Positions 62,660 to 64,000 of a DNA stretch of 64,000 nt are shown in pieces; the first letter of the stretch is position 1; every line of letters starts with the position of its first letter. Under the pieces are notes generated by a model, which made no database searches, was not told the DNA's origin, and saw only the letters and a list, made by a program, of their open reading frames with translations. Source of the stretch: Blastococcus sp. TF02A-26 (GTDB lineage Bacteria > Actinomycetota > Actinomycetes > Mycobacteriales > Geodermatophilaceae); contig NZ_QOHG01000004.1 of assembly GCF_003319125.1 (NCBI RefSeq), forward strand, positions 62,001 to 126,000, written 5' to 3'. The translations under genes and the position numbers were made by a program.

Positions 62660-64000
62660 GCCAGCTCCCGCATCCCCTCGGCGGCCGCGATCGCCGAGAG
62701 CACCGCCCGCGCCTTGTGCCGCGTCTCGGCCTCCTCGGTGGCCGGGTCGCTGTCGGCCACGATCCCGGCGCCGGCCTGCACGTACGCCCGGCCCTGGTGC
62801 AGCACCGCCGTCCGGATCGCGATGGCCATGTCCAGGTCGCCACTGGCGTCGACGTAGCCGACGGTGCCGGCGTAGAGCGCCCGCCGGGTCGGCTCCAGCG
62901 ACTCGATGATCTCCATCGCCCGCGGTTTCGGGGCGCCGGACACCGTGCCGGCCGGGAAGGTCGCGTCGAAGACGTCCAGCGCGTCCCACTCCGGGGCGAC
63001 CTCGCCGGCCACGGTGGAGACCAGGTGCATGACGTGGCTGTAGTACTCGATCCGCATGAAGTCGGGCACCTCGACCGTGCCCGGCACGCACACCCGGCCG
63101 AGGTCGTTGCGGGCGAGGTCGACCAGCATCACGTGCTCGGCGCGCTCCTTGGGGTCGGCGAGCAACCCCTCGGCGAGGCGGGCTTCCTCCTCCGGCGTCG
63201 CGCCGCGGGGGCGAGTACCGGCCGGCGGGTGCACGACCGCGGAGCGGCCGGTCACGGTCACCAGCGCCTCCGGCGAGGAGCCGACCACGTCGAAGGGCGT
63301 CTCCCGGCCGGCGAAGCGCAGCAGGTACATGTAGGGCGACGGGTTGGTCGCGCGCAGCACCCGGTAGAGGTCGAGCGCGTCGACCTCGGTGGCGACCTCG
63401 AACCGCTGGGCGAGGACCACCTGGAAGGCGTCCCCGGCACGGATGTGCTCGCGGACGCGTTCCACGCCGTCCTCGAACACCCCGGGTGCCATGTTGCTCG
63501 TGACCGGCGGCGGGTCGGCCGGGGTGAACGCCGCCAGGCCCGCCGGCGCCCCCTTCGCCAGCGCCGCGGCCATGTCGTCGATCCGGGCGACCGCGTCGTC
63601 CCAGGCGGCGCCGGGGTCGTCGGAGGCGAACGCGTTGGCGATGAGCAGCACGCTGCCCTCGGTGTGGTCGACCACGGCCAGGTCGGTGACCAGCAGCATG
63701 CCGAGCTCGGGCATGCCCATGTCGTCGGTGGCCAGCTGCGGCAGCCGCTCCAGCCGCCGGACGACGTCGTACCCGAGGTAGCCCACGAGACCGCCGGTCA
63801 GCGGCGGCAGCCCCTCGGTGCGCGGGGTGCGCAGCCGCCGGGCCAGCGTGCGGACGGCGGCCAGCGGGTCGGCCGGCAGGTCGTCGGTGAGCCCGGGCAG
63901 CGGGTCGCCGAGCCACTGGCTGGCGCCGTCGCGCTCGGTGAGCACCCCGGCGCTGCGGACCCCGACGAAGCTGTACCGCGCCCACTGCCGGCCCTGCTCG
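62656..64000 (-). CDS. trpE: Anthranilate synthase component I, 5' end outside the window
   Basis: About 448 codons visible and open to the window edge. GGLVGYLGYDVVRRLERLP, GDAFQVVLAQRFE, TNPSPYMYLLRF, GSSPEALVTVTGR, TRPRGATPEEEA, LVDLARNDLGRV, VMHLVSTVAGEV and FPAGTVSGAPKPRAMEII are the chorismate-binding blocks. Makes anthranilate from chorismate and ammonia; no trpG is visible here. Normal feedback-inhibition region lies in the missing part. The in-frame GTG at 63945 is not taken as the start because coding continues upstream (QWARYSFVGVRSAGV). Confidence 0.95.
   Translation of the reverse strand, partial: EQGRQWARYSFVGVRSAGVLTERDGASQWLGDPLPGLTDDLPADPLAAVRTLARRLRTPRTEGLPPLTGGLVGYLGYDVVRRLERLPQLATDDMGMPELGMLLVTDLAVVDHTEGSVLLIANAFASDDPGAAWDDAVARIDDMAAALAKGAPAGLAAFTPADPPPVTSNMAPGVFEDGVERVREHIRAGDAFQVVLAQRFEVATEVDALDLYRVLRATNPSPYMYLLRFAGRETPFDVVGSSPEALVTVTGRSAVVHPPAGTRPRGATPEEEARLAEGLLADPKERAEHVMLVDLARNDLGRVCVPGTVEVPDFMRIEYYSHVMHLVSTVAGEVAPEWDALDVFDATFPAGTVSGAPKPRAMEIIESLEPTRRALYAGTVGYVDASGDLDMAIAIRTAVLHQGRAYVQAGAGIVADSDPATEEAETRHKARAVLSAIAAAEGMRELA

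Overview
The window is high-GC DNA with almost every codon ending in G or C, many GTG starts and tight stop/start overlaps, which points to an actinobacterium. The gene content (phosphatidylinositol mannoside genes, an SsgA-like sporulation regulator, SecD/SecF/YajC, an ANTAR regulator, TIGR02611 and TIGR02234 proteins) and gene order fit Geodermatophilaceae (Blastococcus, Modestobacter, Geodermatophilus) or a close relative. That placement is inferred, not searched. Most of the window is conserved core. It joins two neighbourhoods that are separate in Mycobacterium tuberculosis: aspS...thrS (Rv2572c-Rv2614c) and coaE...trpE (Rv1631-Rv1609). No prophage, insertion sequence, CRISPR array or defence island is visible.

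Layout. 1-5.4 kb (minus): 5' end of a class V aminotransferase, aspS, an aldo/keto reductase, hisS and a metallo-beta-lactamase-fold hydrolase. 5.5-7.6 kb (plus): two cyclophilins and a DUF3105 lipoprotein. 7.6-25.4 kb (minus): relA, apt, secF, secD, yajC, the ruvCAB operon under a LexA box, yebC, pdxT, pdxS, a LemA-like membrane protein, pimA, a PIM acyltransferase, pgsA, a HIT-family Ap4A enzyme and thrS. 25.4-31.5 kb: small single genes (CapA-like, MOSC, HNH, thioesterase, DHFR-like), a tRNA-Val, a TIGR02611 membrane protein, an ECF sigma/anti-sigma pair and a divergent SsgA-like gene. 31.5-39.9 kb: tRNA-Gly/Cys/Val, coaE, a possible small protein, rpsA, a methyltransferase, a broken DUF1990 gene, polA, a PaaI-like thioesterase and a GNAT protein. 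40-46.9 kb: a branched-chain amino-acid type ABC transporter (livHMGF, plus) facing its substrate-binding lipoprotein and pdtaR (minus). 47-64 kb: an odd tRNA with anticodon CAA, a PLP decarboxylase, tesB, pyk, gltD, gltB, lgt, trpA, trpB, trpC, a Trp-associated membrane protein and the end of trpE.

The clearest oddity is the substrate-binding lipoprotein at 44738-46090. Its two lobes are in swapped order, as in a circular permutation, and the partner permease carries an extra secreted N-terminal domain. Two families of dispersed hairpins sit just downstream of genes: one at 16994, 51267 and 61017, the other at 35983 and 47046. Within each family the stems differ between copies by compensating base changes while the loops are conserved, so the structure appears to be selected.

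About a dozen genes have a TAnnnT hexamer exactly 6-8 bases before the start codon and no Shine-Dalgarno sequence. These are predicted leaderless mRNAs, and they also fix the start codons. Genes within operons usually overlap by ATGA or GTGA. All product names come from reading translated sequence and family knowledge; no database search was possible.
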